24,836 nucleotides of DNA from CAYSNP01 sp964432485 (GTDB lineage: Bacteria; Bacillota; Clostridia; Christensenellales; DTU072): contig CAYSNP010000025.1 in assembly GCA_964432485.1 (NCBI GenBank), positions 1 to 24,836 of the forward strand, read 5' to 3'. Within the stretch, counting starts at the first letter, position 1, and the number at the start of each line of letters is the position of its first letter. Below, piece after piece: positions 1-7,895 of this stretch. The position numbers were made by a program, and so were the translations under genes. The notes under the pieces were generated by a model. That model was not told the origin of the DNA. It saw only the letters and a program-made list of their open reading frames with translations, and ran no database searches.

Positions 1-79
1 CAAGAAAACTAGTCTTATTACGCAATTATTTACTTTTTTTTTCCTAAAATTATTTTTTTCAAAAAATATTATTAAAGAA

Positions 80-88
80 TGTTATAAT
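80..88 (+). promoter_or_regulatory. Extended -10 promoter for the first lipoprotein gene
   Basis: TATAAT at 83-88 is preceded by TG one base upstream (80-81), an extended -10 element. No convincing -35 box lies at the right spacing; the upstream DNA is only A and T runs. It sits 31 bases before the ATG at 119. Nothing else could be assigned in bases 1-79. Confidence 0.5.
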
Positions 89-118
89 TTTATTACCAAT
101 AAATAAAGGAGAATAACT

Positions 119-1543
119 ATGAAAAAATGTTTAATTTTGATATTTATCTGTATAGCAATGACTTTAGGGTTGGCCGCCTGCTCAGAGGCACCCCCTCCTG
201 AAGATAACAATCCCCCTGCCAATCCAAACCTGCGGAGTATAGGTTTTAATTTAAACGGTTTTTTCGGCTCACCGGAGCTGCCAATTCAATATAAAGAAAT
301 AGGAGAAAAAGTGTCCGAGCCTCAAGCGCCCGAGAGAATGGGATATTCTTTTGAAGGATGGTATACTAACGCTGCAGGCGGAGAGCAATGGGATTTTGAT
401 ACGCCGATTGCTGACTATATGACTCTTTGGGCAAGGTGGGCATTATTGGAGTTTACCGTTACCTTTGACCTTGCTCAAGGCGAAGGGGAAACGCCCCAAG
501 CGCAAACCGTCAATTATCTCGAATATGTAGAAAAACCCGCTCTCACCCCTGAAAAAGAGGGCTTTGTCTTTGCAGGCTGGTGGAAGGGAGCATCGTCTGA
601 GGAATTGGAGCAGGAATGGAATTTTGCTACCGATATTACGCTGGAAAATATAACTTTATATGTAGGCTGGGCGCAAGAGGGCACTAACAGCGAGTTTAAT
701 TATCTTGAGTTGGACAACTGCATAAAAATCACCGGCTACCCTGGCGATGATGAGGAAGAGGAGTCCTTAACTATCCCAAATACAATTGATGATAAGCCTG
801 TTTTAAGCATAGGGGAAAATGCTTTCAGCAACTCTTATAAAAGTTCAATTACATTGCCCGACAGCCTTACCACAATTAATAAAAGGGCTTTTTACAGGTG
901 CATAAACTTAGGAGTAGTCGACATTCCCGACAGCGTTACCAGCATAGGCGAGCACGCTTTTGAAAGCTGCGAATGGGTATATAATGTCAAATTGGGGACA
1001 GGAGTTAGGGTGGTAGGCAAAAGAGCGTTTTATGGCTGCAAAAGGGTGGGTTTCACACAGAGTGCCAAGCTGAAGATTCCGTCCAATGTAATAATCATTC
1101 AAGACGAGGCCTTTAATGTAGACACCTATGAAAACGATGCGCTTGAATATTTGGAATTCAATTACGGAATAGAGGTTATAGGAGAATCCGCTTTTAGGTA
1201 TACAAATATATTAAAAATAAAATTCCCCGACAGCCTGCATACAATTGGAGACGAAGCCTTTTATAAATCTCAAAATCTAAGAACAATTGAAATAGGAAAA
1301 GGTATAAAATCTATAGGGAGCGATGCTTTTAAGGAATGCCATACGCACGTTTATGTGGTGATATATGCTAAAGAGCCGCCTGTTTTGGGTTCCTCCACAG
1401 CATTTGGGCAGAATACCTCCGCCAGAACAGGCTTTTTTATCACTATTGAAAATTCAAGCTCGCTCAGCGCATATAAGACTGCGCCGAATTGGAGTTCTTA
1501 CGCCTCCGTTATGATAGGCGTTATAGTGGGAGATAAATTGTAA
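119..1543 (+). CDS. Surface lipoprotein with InlB B-repeats and BspA-like leucine-rich repeats
   Basis: A 474-residue predicted lipoprotein on the outer face of the membrane. Residues 1-21 form a lipoprotein signal peptide (KK, hydrophobic core, lipobox LAAC with Cys21), followed by a Pro/Asn/Glu linker. Two InlB B-repeat (Listeria-Bacteroides repeat) units follow at about residues 40-107 and 110-184, each with the hallmark GYxFxGWY / GFVFAGWW and ending LWARW / LYVGW. From about residue 195 come BspA-type LRR_5 repeats with the recurring pattern IPDSVTSIGEHAFxxC. A clean AAAGGAG (105-111) fixes the start. Such proteins are usually adhesins or surface-display proteins in gut Firmicutes; the ligand cannot be read from the sequence. 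It converges on the next lipoprotein gene with a 36-base gap, and no strong terminator is seen there. Confidence 0.88.
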   Translation: MKKCLILIFICIAMTLGLAACSEAPPPEDNNPPANPNLRSIGFNLNGFFGSPELPIQYKEIGEKVSEPQAPERMGYSFEGWYTNAAGGEQWDFDTPIADYMTLWARWALLEFTVTFDLAQGEGETPQAQTVNYLEYVEKPALTPEKEGFVFAGWWKGASSEELEQEWNFATDITLENITLYVGWAQEGTNSEFNYLELDNCIKITGYPGDDEEEESLTIPNTIDDKPVLSIGENAFSNSYKSSITLPDSLTTINKRAFYRCINLGVVDIPDSVTSIGEHAFESCEWVYNVKLGTGVRVVGKRAFYGCKRVGFTQSAKLKIPSNVIIIQDEAFNVDTYENDALEYLEFNYGIEVIGESAFRYTNILKIKFPDSLHTIGDEAFYKSQNLRTIEIGKGIKSIGSDAFKECHTHVYVVIYAKEPPVLGSSTAFGQNTSARTGFFITIENSSSLSAYKTAPNWSSYASVMIGVIVGDKL

Positions 1544-1579
1544 TTATAAGATATATGCAGGTTATGCTTTAATCAACTT

Positions 1580-3004
1580 TTACATTGCTTCTATTTCGTC
1601 TTCTGCAGTCATAATACCTATAAGCATAGGGATGCGGGATTTTTCGTTTCGAGGCTCAACCTTGCTTAAATCAAGCGCATAGGTATTATTGGAGATATTA
1701 TTGTTAAAGAAATATAGGTAGCTTCCTATCACTTCGGGGTCTAGCCAAGTGCTGGATACACTTGAGTCATATAAGAGCATTGCTGTGCCCAAGTTTAAGG
1801 AGTACGCCCCGCTTTCGTCTATATCAAACAATTTAATTTTATAAAACTTATTATCTTTAAAATAAGTTGTTACCAAACTGTTATCAATTGCTTCAAAATC
1901 ATAAAAAGTAGGTAAAAAGCTCATAACTTCTTGCCTAACGCTTACCGTTTTATCAGAAAGGGTCAACAATTCTATCTTATCAGTTTTGCTGGCTAAAATA
2001 TATTTGTTTGTAAGAAACCTTAGCTTGCTATAGTTTGCACCGTTAGAGTAGCGTACTTCGCCCTCTTCATTAAAAGCAAAATCCTCGCTTACCTTAAAAT
2101 CATAAGAATAAGTGCCCATGGAAATGGTGTTTGCGCCTCTATCCGTCTTGTTATAGATTAGTTTAATGGTGTCATTGCCTACTATTACCGTATCTGTTAT
2201 GGTGAGCATATATCCATCAGGATGCAATAGCTTGTCTGCACTATAGCTGCCTTTTTCAATAACCTTTTTATTAACGCTGCCGCTGCCGCTGGCAATATAA
2301 ACTACATTGGAGTAATCGGTTTCTTTTTCGTTTGCTTTAGTGTAAAATACATAATTCCTTAAAGGATTTACTCCGTCTTGTGCAGTCACAAAGATTTTTG
2401 AAGTTATCTTAGATGCCAACAGATTATCGGGAAACTTCTTTTCATTAAGGCTGATGCTATGCAACTCCTTTTCTCCGTCCTCATTGGTTATATCATATAC
2501 AATATGACCATCCATTACTTTATAGGTTACAGAAAAATCTTTGAATTTCTTAACAATTTCGGTTTTGCTGCCATCTAGGCGGCTTCTTAACAGCCACATT
2601 TCGTCAACTTTGGGCTCGCCCTGAGAGTTTTTTTCCGTGGAAGGAGTGGAGTAATAAATATAATCACCCTGAATGGTCAAACCGTTATTTTTCTCTGTAG
2701 CAAATACTATTTTAGGTATAATAATCTTTGTTGAGCCCTCAATAATTTTACCTTGCGAATCCAGCTCTAACCGTGCTATTGCGCCTTTTGTAACCTTGCC
2801 AAAGCTATTGCTAGCCTCTTGGGCGGACATCCCGTTTACAAAGTAAATATAGTTACCGTATTGTACTGCCAGCCCCCCGTTAGAAGCAATATCCTTTTTT
2901 GAAAAATCGCTGCTTATTGGTTTTTGTTTCATATTATTACAGCCTGTGAGCAATGACCCTATAACTATAAGGCATAAAATAAATAAAACTAGTTTTTTCT
3001 TCAT
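1580..3004 (-). CDS. DUF5050-like lipoprotein (predicted beta-propeller)
   Basis: A 474-residue predicted extracytoplasmic lipoprotein. The signal peptide has KKK, a hydrophobic stretch and lipobox LTGC (Cys22). The rest contains repeated short strands such as GNYIYFVNG, GDYIYYSTP and SRLDGSKTEIVKKF, typical of DUF5050/propeller-like domains that often sit on clostridial lipoproteins; the molecular role is unknown. The reading frame is open further upstream to 3091, but I chose the ATG at 3004. It is preceded by CGGAG, gives a proper lipoprotein signal, and lies downstream of a good promoter (3063-3091) that the longer version would overlap. Monocistronic by position, facing the first lipoprotein gene. 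Confidence 0.82.
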   Translation of the reverse strand: MKKKLVLFILCLIVIGSLLTGCNNMKQKPISSDFSKKDIASNGGLAVQYGNYIYFVNGMSAQEASNSFGKVTKGAIARLELDSQGKIIEGSTKIIIPKIVFATEKNNGLTIQGDYIYYSTPSTEKNSQGEPKVDEMWLLRSRLDGSKTEIVKKFKDFSVTYKVMDGHIVYDITNEDGEKELHSISLNEKKFPDNLLASKITSKIFVTAQDGVNPLRNYVFYTKANEKETDYSNVVYIASGSGSVNKKVIEKGSYSADKLLHPDGYMLTITDTVIVGNDTIKLIYNKTDRGANTISMGTYSYDFKVSEDFAFNEEGEVRYSNGANYSKLRFLTNKYILASKTDKIELLTLSDKTVSVRQEVMSFLPTFYDFEAIDNSLVTTYFKDNKFYKIKLFDIDESGAYSLNLGTAMLLYDSSVSSTWLDPEVIGSYLYFFNNNISNNTYALDLSKVEPRNEKSRIPMLIGIMTAEDEIEAM

Positions 3005-3010
3005 TACTAA

Positions 3011-3014
3011 CTCC
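3011..3014 (-). promoter_or_regulatory. Ribosome binding site deciding the DUF5050-like start
   Basis: On the minus strand GGAG (part of CGGAG) lies 6 bases before the ATG at 3004. No comparable site precedes the in-frame ATG at 3091. Confidence 0.7.
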
Positions 3015-3062
3015 GTTACATATAACTTCTGTAAAACGCCTATGGCTAGTTTCACAAATGAA

Positions 3063-3091
3063 ATTATAAAACATTTTAGCCTAATTTGCAA
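3063..3091 (-). promoter_or_regulatory. Sigma-A promoter for the DUF5050-like gene
   Basis: Read on the minus strand: TTGCAA (3091-3086), 17-base spacer, TATAAT (3068-3063). The predicted transcript starts near 3055, giving a leader of about 50 bases to the ATG at 3004. Confidence 0.65.
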
Positions 3092-3161
3092 TACTTTTAA
3101 GGTTACTTAACAATTTGAGCAAGTAATAACTTGGAATATTTTGCTTATAGGCAATATTGTC

Positions 3162-3911
3162 TTATATAAATAAGGTTAATATGCCTAGTGCAAGGGTATA
3201 AGGCGCAAAGTAATGCAGCTTTGCCTTTTTTATTATTTCCTTTAGTACCATAAGCGCAAAGTAACCGCTTGCAAAGGAAGCAAGCACGCCAACTATTATT
3301 GGCAATAGGCTGATATTAAAACTGAAATTAGTTAGCTCTCGCCCTTCCACTATTGCGCTGCCTATAATAATGGGTATGCTAATCAAAAAAGAAAACTCCC
3401 CTGCTTCTTGCCTGTTTACTCCGCACATTTGAGCTGTTGCAATAGTGCTGCCGCTGCGGGAGAGGCCGGGCAGTACAGCACAACCTTGCGCTATACCTAT
3501 AAGCAGGGCATTGCGCTTTGAAAGCGCATTATCTTTAGGCGGCAAAAAAGCGGTAATAACTAAAAAAGCGGTAGTAAGGAAGAATCCTAAAGGCAGCAAT
3601 GCTCCCTCTAATATATCATTGAGAAAGTACCATGCCAATCCCGCCAAAATAGCGGTGGGAATGCTGGCAATCACAATATTTTTTGTTAGCTGGGATAAGG
3701 GATGCTTAACAACATACTTGACTTTGTCCCAAAATACTACTATTACTGCTGCCAAAGAGCCTACATGCAGCATTACAGCAAAGAAAAGCGAAACTTCGCC
3801 GCTTAATATATGCAGGCGGTTGGCTAAAAACAAATGTCCGCTGCTGCTTATAGGCAGGAACTCACTTAGCCCTTGCAATAAACCTAAAATAAGTGCATCA
3901 ATCAAACTCAT
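3162..3911 (-). CDS. uppP: Undecaprenyl-diphosphatase (UppP/BacA)
   Basis: An integral membrane phosphatase that recycles undecaprenyl pyrophosphate to the monophosphate lipid carrier used for peptidoglycan and teichoic acid synthesis; overproduction gives bacitracin resistance. At 249 residues it is slightly short for the family (about 260-275). Both family signatures are present: QGLSEFLPISSSGHL at about residues 13-27 (Glu17 in the conserved Glu-rich motif) and PGLSRSGST at 148-156. Hydrophobic helices fill the remainder. AAGGAG (3918-3923 on the plus numbering) lies 6 bases before the ATG. It is divergent from ychF across a 76-base gap. The downstream lipoprotein gene has its own promoter, so uppP is probably transcribed alone. 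Confidence 0.96.
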   Translation of the reverse strand: MSLIDALILGLLQGLSEFLPISSSGHLFLANRLHILSGEVSLFFAVMLHVGSLAAVIVVFWDKVKYVVKHPLSQLTKNIVIASIPTAILAGLAWYFLNDILEGALLPLGFFLTTAFLVITAFLPPKDNALSKRNALLIGIAQGCAVLPGLSRSGSTIATAQMCGVNRQEAGEFSFLISIPIIIGSAIVEGRELTNFSFNISLLPIIVGVLASFASGYFALMVLKEIIKKAKLHYFAPYTLALGILTLFI

Positions 3912-3925
3912 ACCTTGCTCCTTGC

Positions 3926-3954
3926 TTTACATTATTAGTCAGCTGCTATATAAT
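3926..3954 (+). promoter_or_regulatory. Sigma-A promoter for ychF
   Basis: TTTACA (3926-3931), 17-base spacer, TATAAT (3949-3954), 33 bases before the ychF ATG. The same short gap must hold the uppP promoter on the other strand, but no equally good minus-strand match was found. Confidence 0.65.
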
Positions 3955-3987
3955 ATAACCATAGGAGCGTAACTTTAAGAGGTATTT

Positions 3988-5070
3988 ATGAAATTAGGCG
4001 TGGTGGGGCTGCCAAATGTAGGCAAAAGCACCCTTTTTAATGCAATGACCCGTGCAGGCGCAATGTGTGCCAGCTATCCTTTTTGTACTATTGAGCCCAA
4101 TATAGGGATGGTAGCTCTAAAAGATAAAAGAGTGGATGCACTTGCAAAGTTATACAGCAGCAAGAGGACGGTTTACACTACCTTAGAGTTTGTAGATATA
4201 GCAGGCTTAGTTAAAGGAGCTTCGCACGGGGAGGGACTGGGCAATAAGTTTCTTGCAAATATTAGGCAAGTGGATGCAATTGTACATGTGGTAAGGTGCT
4301 TTGAAGATTCCAATATTGCTCATATAGCAGACTCCATTGACCCTGTAAGAGATATAGAAATCATAAATACGGAGCTTATACTTGCCGATTTGGATACCCT
4401 AAGTCGCAGATTGGCAAAAACTAAAGTTGCCCTTAAAGGCGATAAAAAACATCAGTTTGAAATAGATATTATAGACAAGCTAACCCTATCTTTAGAAAAA
4501 GGGATAAGTGCCCGCAACTGCAACTTAACAGAAGAGGAAAAGGAAGTAACAAAGTTCTTTTTCTTGCTTTCAGAAAAAAAAGTTATTTACTGCGCCAATG
4601 TTTCGGAATCAGAGGTGCTAGGCAATACTTATAGCAGGCAAGTAGAGGAGTATGCAAGCAGTGACAATAGCGAGTGTGTGGTCGTATCTGCTAAAATAGA
4701 GGCGGAACTTGCGGATTTGCCCTTACAGGAGCAGCAAGAATTTCTGCAAGAGTTAGGCCTGGCAGAAAGCGGACTTGACAGGATAGTTTCAGCGGGCTTT
4801 AGAGTGCTTTCGTTAGCAACCTTTTTAACAGTAGCGGAAAAGGAGGCAAGAGCTTGGACTATTCCTGTTGGGACTAAGGCGCCGCAAGCGGCAGGCAAGG
4901 TGCATACTGACTTCGAAAGGGGCTTTATCAGGGCGGAGGTTATACCTTGGGATGTACTGATAGCATGCGGCTCTTATACTGCCGCTAAAGAAAAAGGTAA
5001 GGTTAGGAGCGAAGGCAAAGATTATATAGTTAAGGAAGGCGATGTGGCCATTTTTAAATTCAATGTTTAA
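3988..5070 (+). CDS. ychF: Redox-regulated ATPase YchF (Obg family)
   Basis: A 360-residue cytoplasmic P-loop protein of the universally conserved YchF/OLA1 group. This group binds ATP in preference to GTP and associates with the ribosome. Visible motifs are the Walker A GLPNVGKST at residues 7-15, the switch-II region DIAGLVKGASHGEGLGNKFL, the atypical NVSE in place of the G4 NKxD (the YchF hallmark behind ATP preference), and a C-terminal TGS domain with TDFERGFIRAEVI ending in IFKFNV. The length is normal. AAGAGG lies 7 bases before the ATG. It has its own promoter at 3926-3954 and appears monocistronic, followed by a weak AT-rich hairpin. Confidence 0.97.
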   Translation: MKLGVVGLPNVGKSTLFNAMTRAGAMCASYPFCTIEPNIGMVALKDKRVDALAKLYSSKRTVYTTLEFVDIAGLVKGASHGEGLGNKFLANIRQVDAIVHVVRCFEDSNIAHIADSIDPVRDIEIINTELILADLDTLSRRLAKTKVALKGDKKHQFEIDIIDKLTLSLEKGISARNCNLTEEEKEVTKFFFLLSEKKVIYCANVSESEVLGNTYSRQVEEYASSDNSECVVVSAKIEAELADLPLQEQQEFLQELGLAESGLDRIVSAGFRVLSLATFLTVAEKEARAWTIPVGTKAPQAAGKVHTDFERGFIRAEVIPWDVLIACGSYTAAKEKGKVRSEGKDYIVKEGDVAIFKFNV

Positions 5071-5089
5071 TACCTTTGAAGTATTTTTT
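5069..5089 (+). terminator. Weak AT-rich hairpin after ychF
   Basis: AATAC (5069-5073) pairs with GTATT (5081-5085) around a 7-base loop and is followed by a run of T to 5089. The stem is only five pairs and overlaps the stop codon, so termination is possible but weak. Confidence 0.3.
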
Positions 5090-5173
5090 GGTAAATTTTC
5101 CTTAACTATACAAAAATTAGCAATAAAATATGCCTTCCTTTAGTATTATTAGAAAATTTATTTAAAAAGGTAC

Positions 5174-5202
5174 TTGAATTTTATAAAGGTTGCGCTTATA
5201 AT
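5174..5202 (+). promoter_or_regulatory. Sigma-A promoter for the coiled-coil membrane protein gene
   Basis: TTGAAT (5174-5179), 17-base spacer, TATAAT (5197-5202). The start codon is at 5261, giving a leader of about 50 bases with AGGAG at 5248-5252. The rest of the 190-base gap after ychF shows nothing further. Confidence 0.65.
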
Positions 5203-5260
5203 AGTATATAACTATCTATCTTTATTTAAGGATAAGTTAATTAGAGTAGGAGCATAAGCA

Positions 5261-7024
5261 ATGGCAAGCAGAAAAAGACAAGATCAAAATATGGAGCCCG
5301 CCTCCTTATGGAATGAAAGGAATGATGCTCATTTGCTTTCTATCATAGAAGAGAAGCTAATTTCCATAAAAAGAGAAATTAGGGATTGTAGGCGCCCTTC
5401 GGAAAGGAATCGTCTTAAAGCCAAACGAGCTGAGTATCGTGATATTTATACAAAGATTAAAAGAGGCGATTATTGCGGCAATATTATCCTCAATCAATTC
5501 CTAGATGCTCAAGAGGCAAGCAAACTTGCACGAATGCGCCAAGAAGAAATGCGGGCACAACTTGAAAAAGAGTTGGAGAAGGGCAAAAAAGAGAAAAAGC
5601 AATCCAGAGAAGAAGCTCGCAGAGAAAAGTTTCAGGAAAAGCAAGCCAAGATAGCAAAGCGTGACGCTAAGTTCGAAGCAAAATATGGACAAGATGCTAA
5701 AAAGAGCAAAAAGGAAGCAGCTGCTGAAGAAGTCTCAGAAGTTAAAACTGCTAAAGTCAGCAGATATGTAGATGCCTTTAGCGAAGTAAACTTTGATTAT
5801 CAAGGCTATTTTCGCAAGACTCGCTATTATGGGATATTGTTACCGTTTATTTCGTTGATTTTGCTGATAGCAATTATTGGCATCTTTTTATCAGGCGTAT
5901 TTGTTCCCGCTAAAAACTTAGAATCTATAGAATACACCACAGGGTTGCATTTGGGCAATATTTTGACTTTTAAACTAGGGCCTGATGAGCTGGATTATCG
6001 TGTGCCTAATGATGGCAATTGGCCTACAGGCACTTGGAAGGCAACTAGAGAAAAGCCGCAGCTGCCAATAGGCAAGCTATATGAAGAGGAAAGTTTTGAA
6101 GAAGGCCATAGCGTTATGATTACTCCTGAAAAGGTGTATTTATACGAAGATTTAGGTATGACTAGTGTTACAATAACTACTTTAGATGTGCTTAAAGCAT
6201 TTTTTTATACTCCGCTTATGGCTAAACCCAGGGTAGACTTTATTGAAGACCTTTCGCTTGTAAAGAACAAGACTTGCTGGTATCATATCAAGTTTATGCG
6301 AGATAGTGACAGGATAGAAGCTATCACTATTCAGCGTCAGGCTGACGGCACTTATGATGCCTCTACAATTTTAAGATGGCTGGCAACTTATGGCACTATC
6401 TTTTGTCTAATGGCAGCAATACTGTTCTTCTTGATTTGCTTTATACAGACGATTGTAAGATTTTTTACCTATACATCCCGCAAGCTGCATTTAATGACCT
6501 TCCTTGCATTGCTCTTTTCTACCTTAACGGTGATGCTACCCGCATTATTGGTGGTGGACGGGATTAGCTTTAGCGATTGGCCGGAAACCTTTGAGGTGTT
6601 AAAGGAAAGTTTCTCCACTTATTTAGTTCTTGACAGCCATACTTTCTTAGGCAGCGTAGGTACAATAAATGTAGGGCTATTTCCGCTTATATCCTTAGGT
6701 TTGCTGCTGGGTATGCTTATCTTGCCGATACTATTTAGAAATAGATTGCGCCTAAAGCCCAGCTATGTGCCTAAAGGCAACAAGCCGCATACCTTTTTAA
6801 AGAAAGAAACTCCTACCGAAATAGGCTCAATGATACCCGCTCCCCAAAAGCCTAAAAGTAGTGGTATGGCTCCAATACAATTAAATCCTGCATTGCTGGG
6901 CGGGCTAATGCCTGCAGGAGCAGCTGCCCCTGCCCCTGCCGCGCCACCTACTGCGCAAGGCGGCAAAGCATTGTCTAAAAAGGATATAAAGAAAGCACAA
7001 GCTAAAATGAGCAAAGGCAAATAA
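5261..7024 (+). CDS. Unrecognised membrane protein with charged coiled-coil N-terminus
   Basis: A 587-residue protein I cannot assign to a known family. Residues 1-170 are cytoplasmic-looking and very charged; about 85-150 are Lys/Glu/Arg-rich with strong coiled-coil character. A hydrophobic segment lies at about 190-214. A polar domain of about 155 residues (215-372) follows, probably outside the cell. Three more hydrophobic segments lie near 374-398, 409-433 and 470-492. The tail (about 495-587) is Pro/Ala-rich with an AAPAPAAPP stretch and ends in a Lys-rich segment. The layout of two parts of a membrane domain around an external domain could suit a scaffold or sensor, but no catalytic motif is visible. 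AGGAG sits 8 bases before the ATG. It has its own promoter and a strong terminator hairpin, so it is a single-gene unit. Confidence 0.75.
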   Translation: MASRKRQDQNMEPASLWNERNDAHLLSIIEEKLISIKREIRDCRRPSERNRLKAKRAEYRDIYTKIKRGDYCGNIILNQFLDAQEASKLARMRQEEMRAQLEKELEKGKKEKKQSREEARREKFQEKQAKIAKRDAKFEAKYGQDAKKSKKEAAAEEVSEVKTAKVSRYVDAFSEVNFDYQGYFRKTRYYGILLPFISLILLIAIIGIFLSGVFVPAKNLESIEYTTGLHLGNILTFKLGPDELDYRVPNDGNWPTGTWKATREKPQLPIGKLYEEESFEEGHSVMITPEKVYLYEDLGMTSVTITTLDVLKAFFYTPLMAKPRVDFIEDLSLVKNKTCWYHIKFMRDSDRIEAITIQRQADGTYDASTILRWLATYGTIFCLMAAILFFLICFIQTIVRFFTYTSRKLHLMTFLALLFSTLTVMLPALLVVDGISFSDWPETFEVLKESFSTYLVLDSHTFLGSVGTINVGLFPLISLGLLLGMLILPILFRNRLRLKPSYVPKGNKPHTFLKKETPTEIGSMIPAPQKPKSSGMAPIQLNPALLGGLMPAGAAAPAPAAPPTAQGGKALSKKDIKKAQAKMSKGK

Positions 7025-7060
7025 GCATATTAGCCTTGCAAAGTAACAAAATAATTATAG

Positions 7061-7084
7061 TGCCGCTTGCTTTTGCAAGCGGCA
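7061..7084 (+). terminator. Rho-independent terminator after the coiled-coil membrane protein gene
   Basis: A perfect 10-pair stem, TGCCGCTTGC (7061-7070) with GCAAGCGGCA (7075-7084), closes a TTTT loop and is followed by TTTAATT. The T tail is short but the stem is strong. Confidence 0.75.
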
Positions 7085-7089
7085 TTTAA

Positions 7090-7118
7090 TTGCCAATCTT
7101 AAAAGATTATTATATAAT
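7090..7118 (+). promoter_or_regulatory. Sigma-A promoter for cysE
   Basis: TTGCCA (7090-7095), exactly 17 bases, TATAAT (7113-7118). The transcript would start near 7125, leaving a leader of about 55 bases. That is too short for a T-box or other large riboswitch of the kind often found ahead of clostridial cys genes. Confidence 0.7.
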
Positions 7119-7179
7119 TGAATAAAATTATCTCTTAAAAGTCACACTCATTGGCACTTGTAACATAAAAAAGGATAGT

Positions 7180-7893
7180 ATGTTTGAAATAATTAAGAAA
7201 GATTTAGATGCCGCCCTGCGCAAAGACCCGGCTGCTACCGGCAAATGGCAAGTTTTCTTTACTTATAGCGGCTTTAGAGCAATCTTGCGTTATAGGATTG
7301 CGCATTGGCTTTACAATAAGGGCTGCAAGCGGATTGCTAACTATATTAGTATGAGGGCACGCAACCGTTTTGCTATAGATATTCATCCTGCCGCTCAAAT
7401 TAGCGAAGGTTTTTTTATTGACCACGGAGTGGGCGTAGTAATAGGCGAAACTACTATTATAGGTAAGGATTGTATGCTTTTTCAAGGGGTAACTTTAGGC
7501 GGTACAGGTAAAGATACTGGCAAAAGGCATCCCACATTAGGCGACCATGTAATGGTTAGCGCAGGCGCAACGATACTGGGACCTGTAACTGTTGGCGACG
7601 GGTGCAAAATAGGCGCAAGCAGCGTAGTGCTTATGGATGTGCCCCCTCATTGTACAGTTGTGGGCGTGCCCGGACGCATAGTGCGCATTAAAGGCGAGAA
7701 ACCCCAAGAGCTTGACCACCAATTGCCCGACCCGATATTAGAAGAGCTAAGGCGTCTTAATAAAAGGATATCTTCTCTTGAGGACAAGTTAAAAATACAC
7801 ACCTGCAAGTATTCTATTGCCAATCAGGTAAACGGAATGCCTATTTTAACTTCTGAAGAAATAGAAGAAAGTATGCAAGACAAAGAAGAGTAA
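7180..7893 (+). CDS. cysE: Serine O-acetyltransferase (CysE)
   Basis: Transfers acetyl from acetyl-CoA to L-serine, giving O-acetylserine, the acceptor for sulfide in cysteine synthesis; cytoplasmic, typically a hexamer. The 237-residue protein is the short Bacillus-type form without the long N-terminal helical domain of the enterobacterial enzyme. Left-handed beta-helix hexapeptides run from about residue 66 to 165. The catalytic pair is visible as Asp67 (in IDIHP) and His82 (in DHGVGVVIGET), with the family spacing of 15. The GGTGKDTGKRHP loop follows. The C-terminal 60 residues form a helical extension of uncertain role. AAAGGAT precedes the ATG. No cysK lies nearby; the gene converges on the dehydrogenase gene with a 2-base gap and no terminator. 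Confidence 0.95.
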   Translation: MFEIIKKDLDAALRKDPAATGKWQVFFTYSGFRAILRYRIAHWLYNKGCKRIANYISMRARNRFAIDIHPAAQISEGFFIDHGVGVVIGETTIIGKDCMLFQGVTLGGTGKDTGKRHPTLGDHVMVSAGATILGPVTVGDGCKIGASSVVLMDVPPHCTVVGVPGRIVRIKGEKPQELDHQLPDPILEELRRLNKRISSLEDKLKIHTCKYSIANQVNGMPILTSEEIEESMQDKEE

Positions 7894-7895
7894 GG

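Noticed and set aside
1..79. A terminator of an upstream gene in the T-rich first bases
   Set aside because: T runs are present but no paired stem precedes them, and the upstream gene is outside the window.
3005..3091. A 29-residue extension of the DUF5050-like lipoprotein
   Set aside because: It overlaps the -35/-10 boxes and would bury the lipoprotein signal inside the protein.
3445..3972. A 175-codon plus-strand reading frame opposite uppP
   Set aside because: It is the complement of a well-supported membrane protein gene, has no ribosome site, and its translation resembles no family.
7119..7179. A T-box or other riboswitch ahead of cysE
   Set aside because: The leader after the promoter is about 55 bases, with no specifier-loop or T-box sequence.
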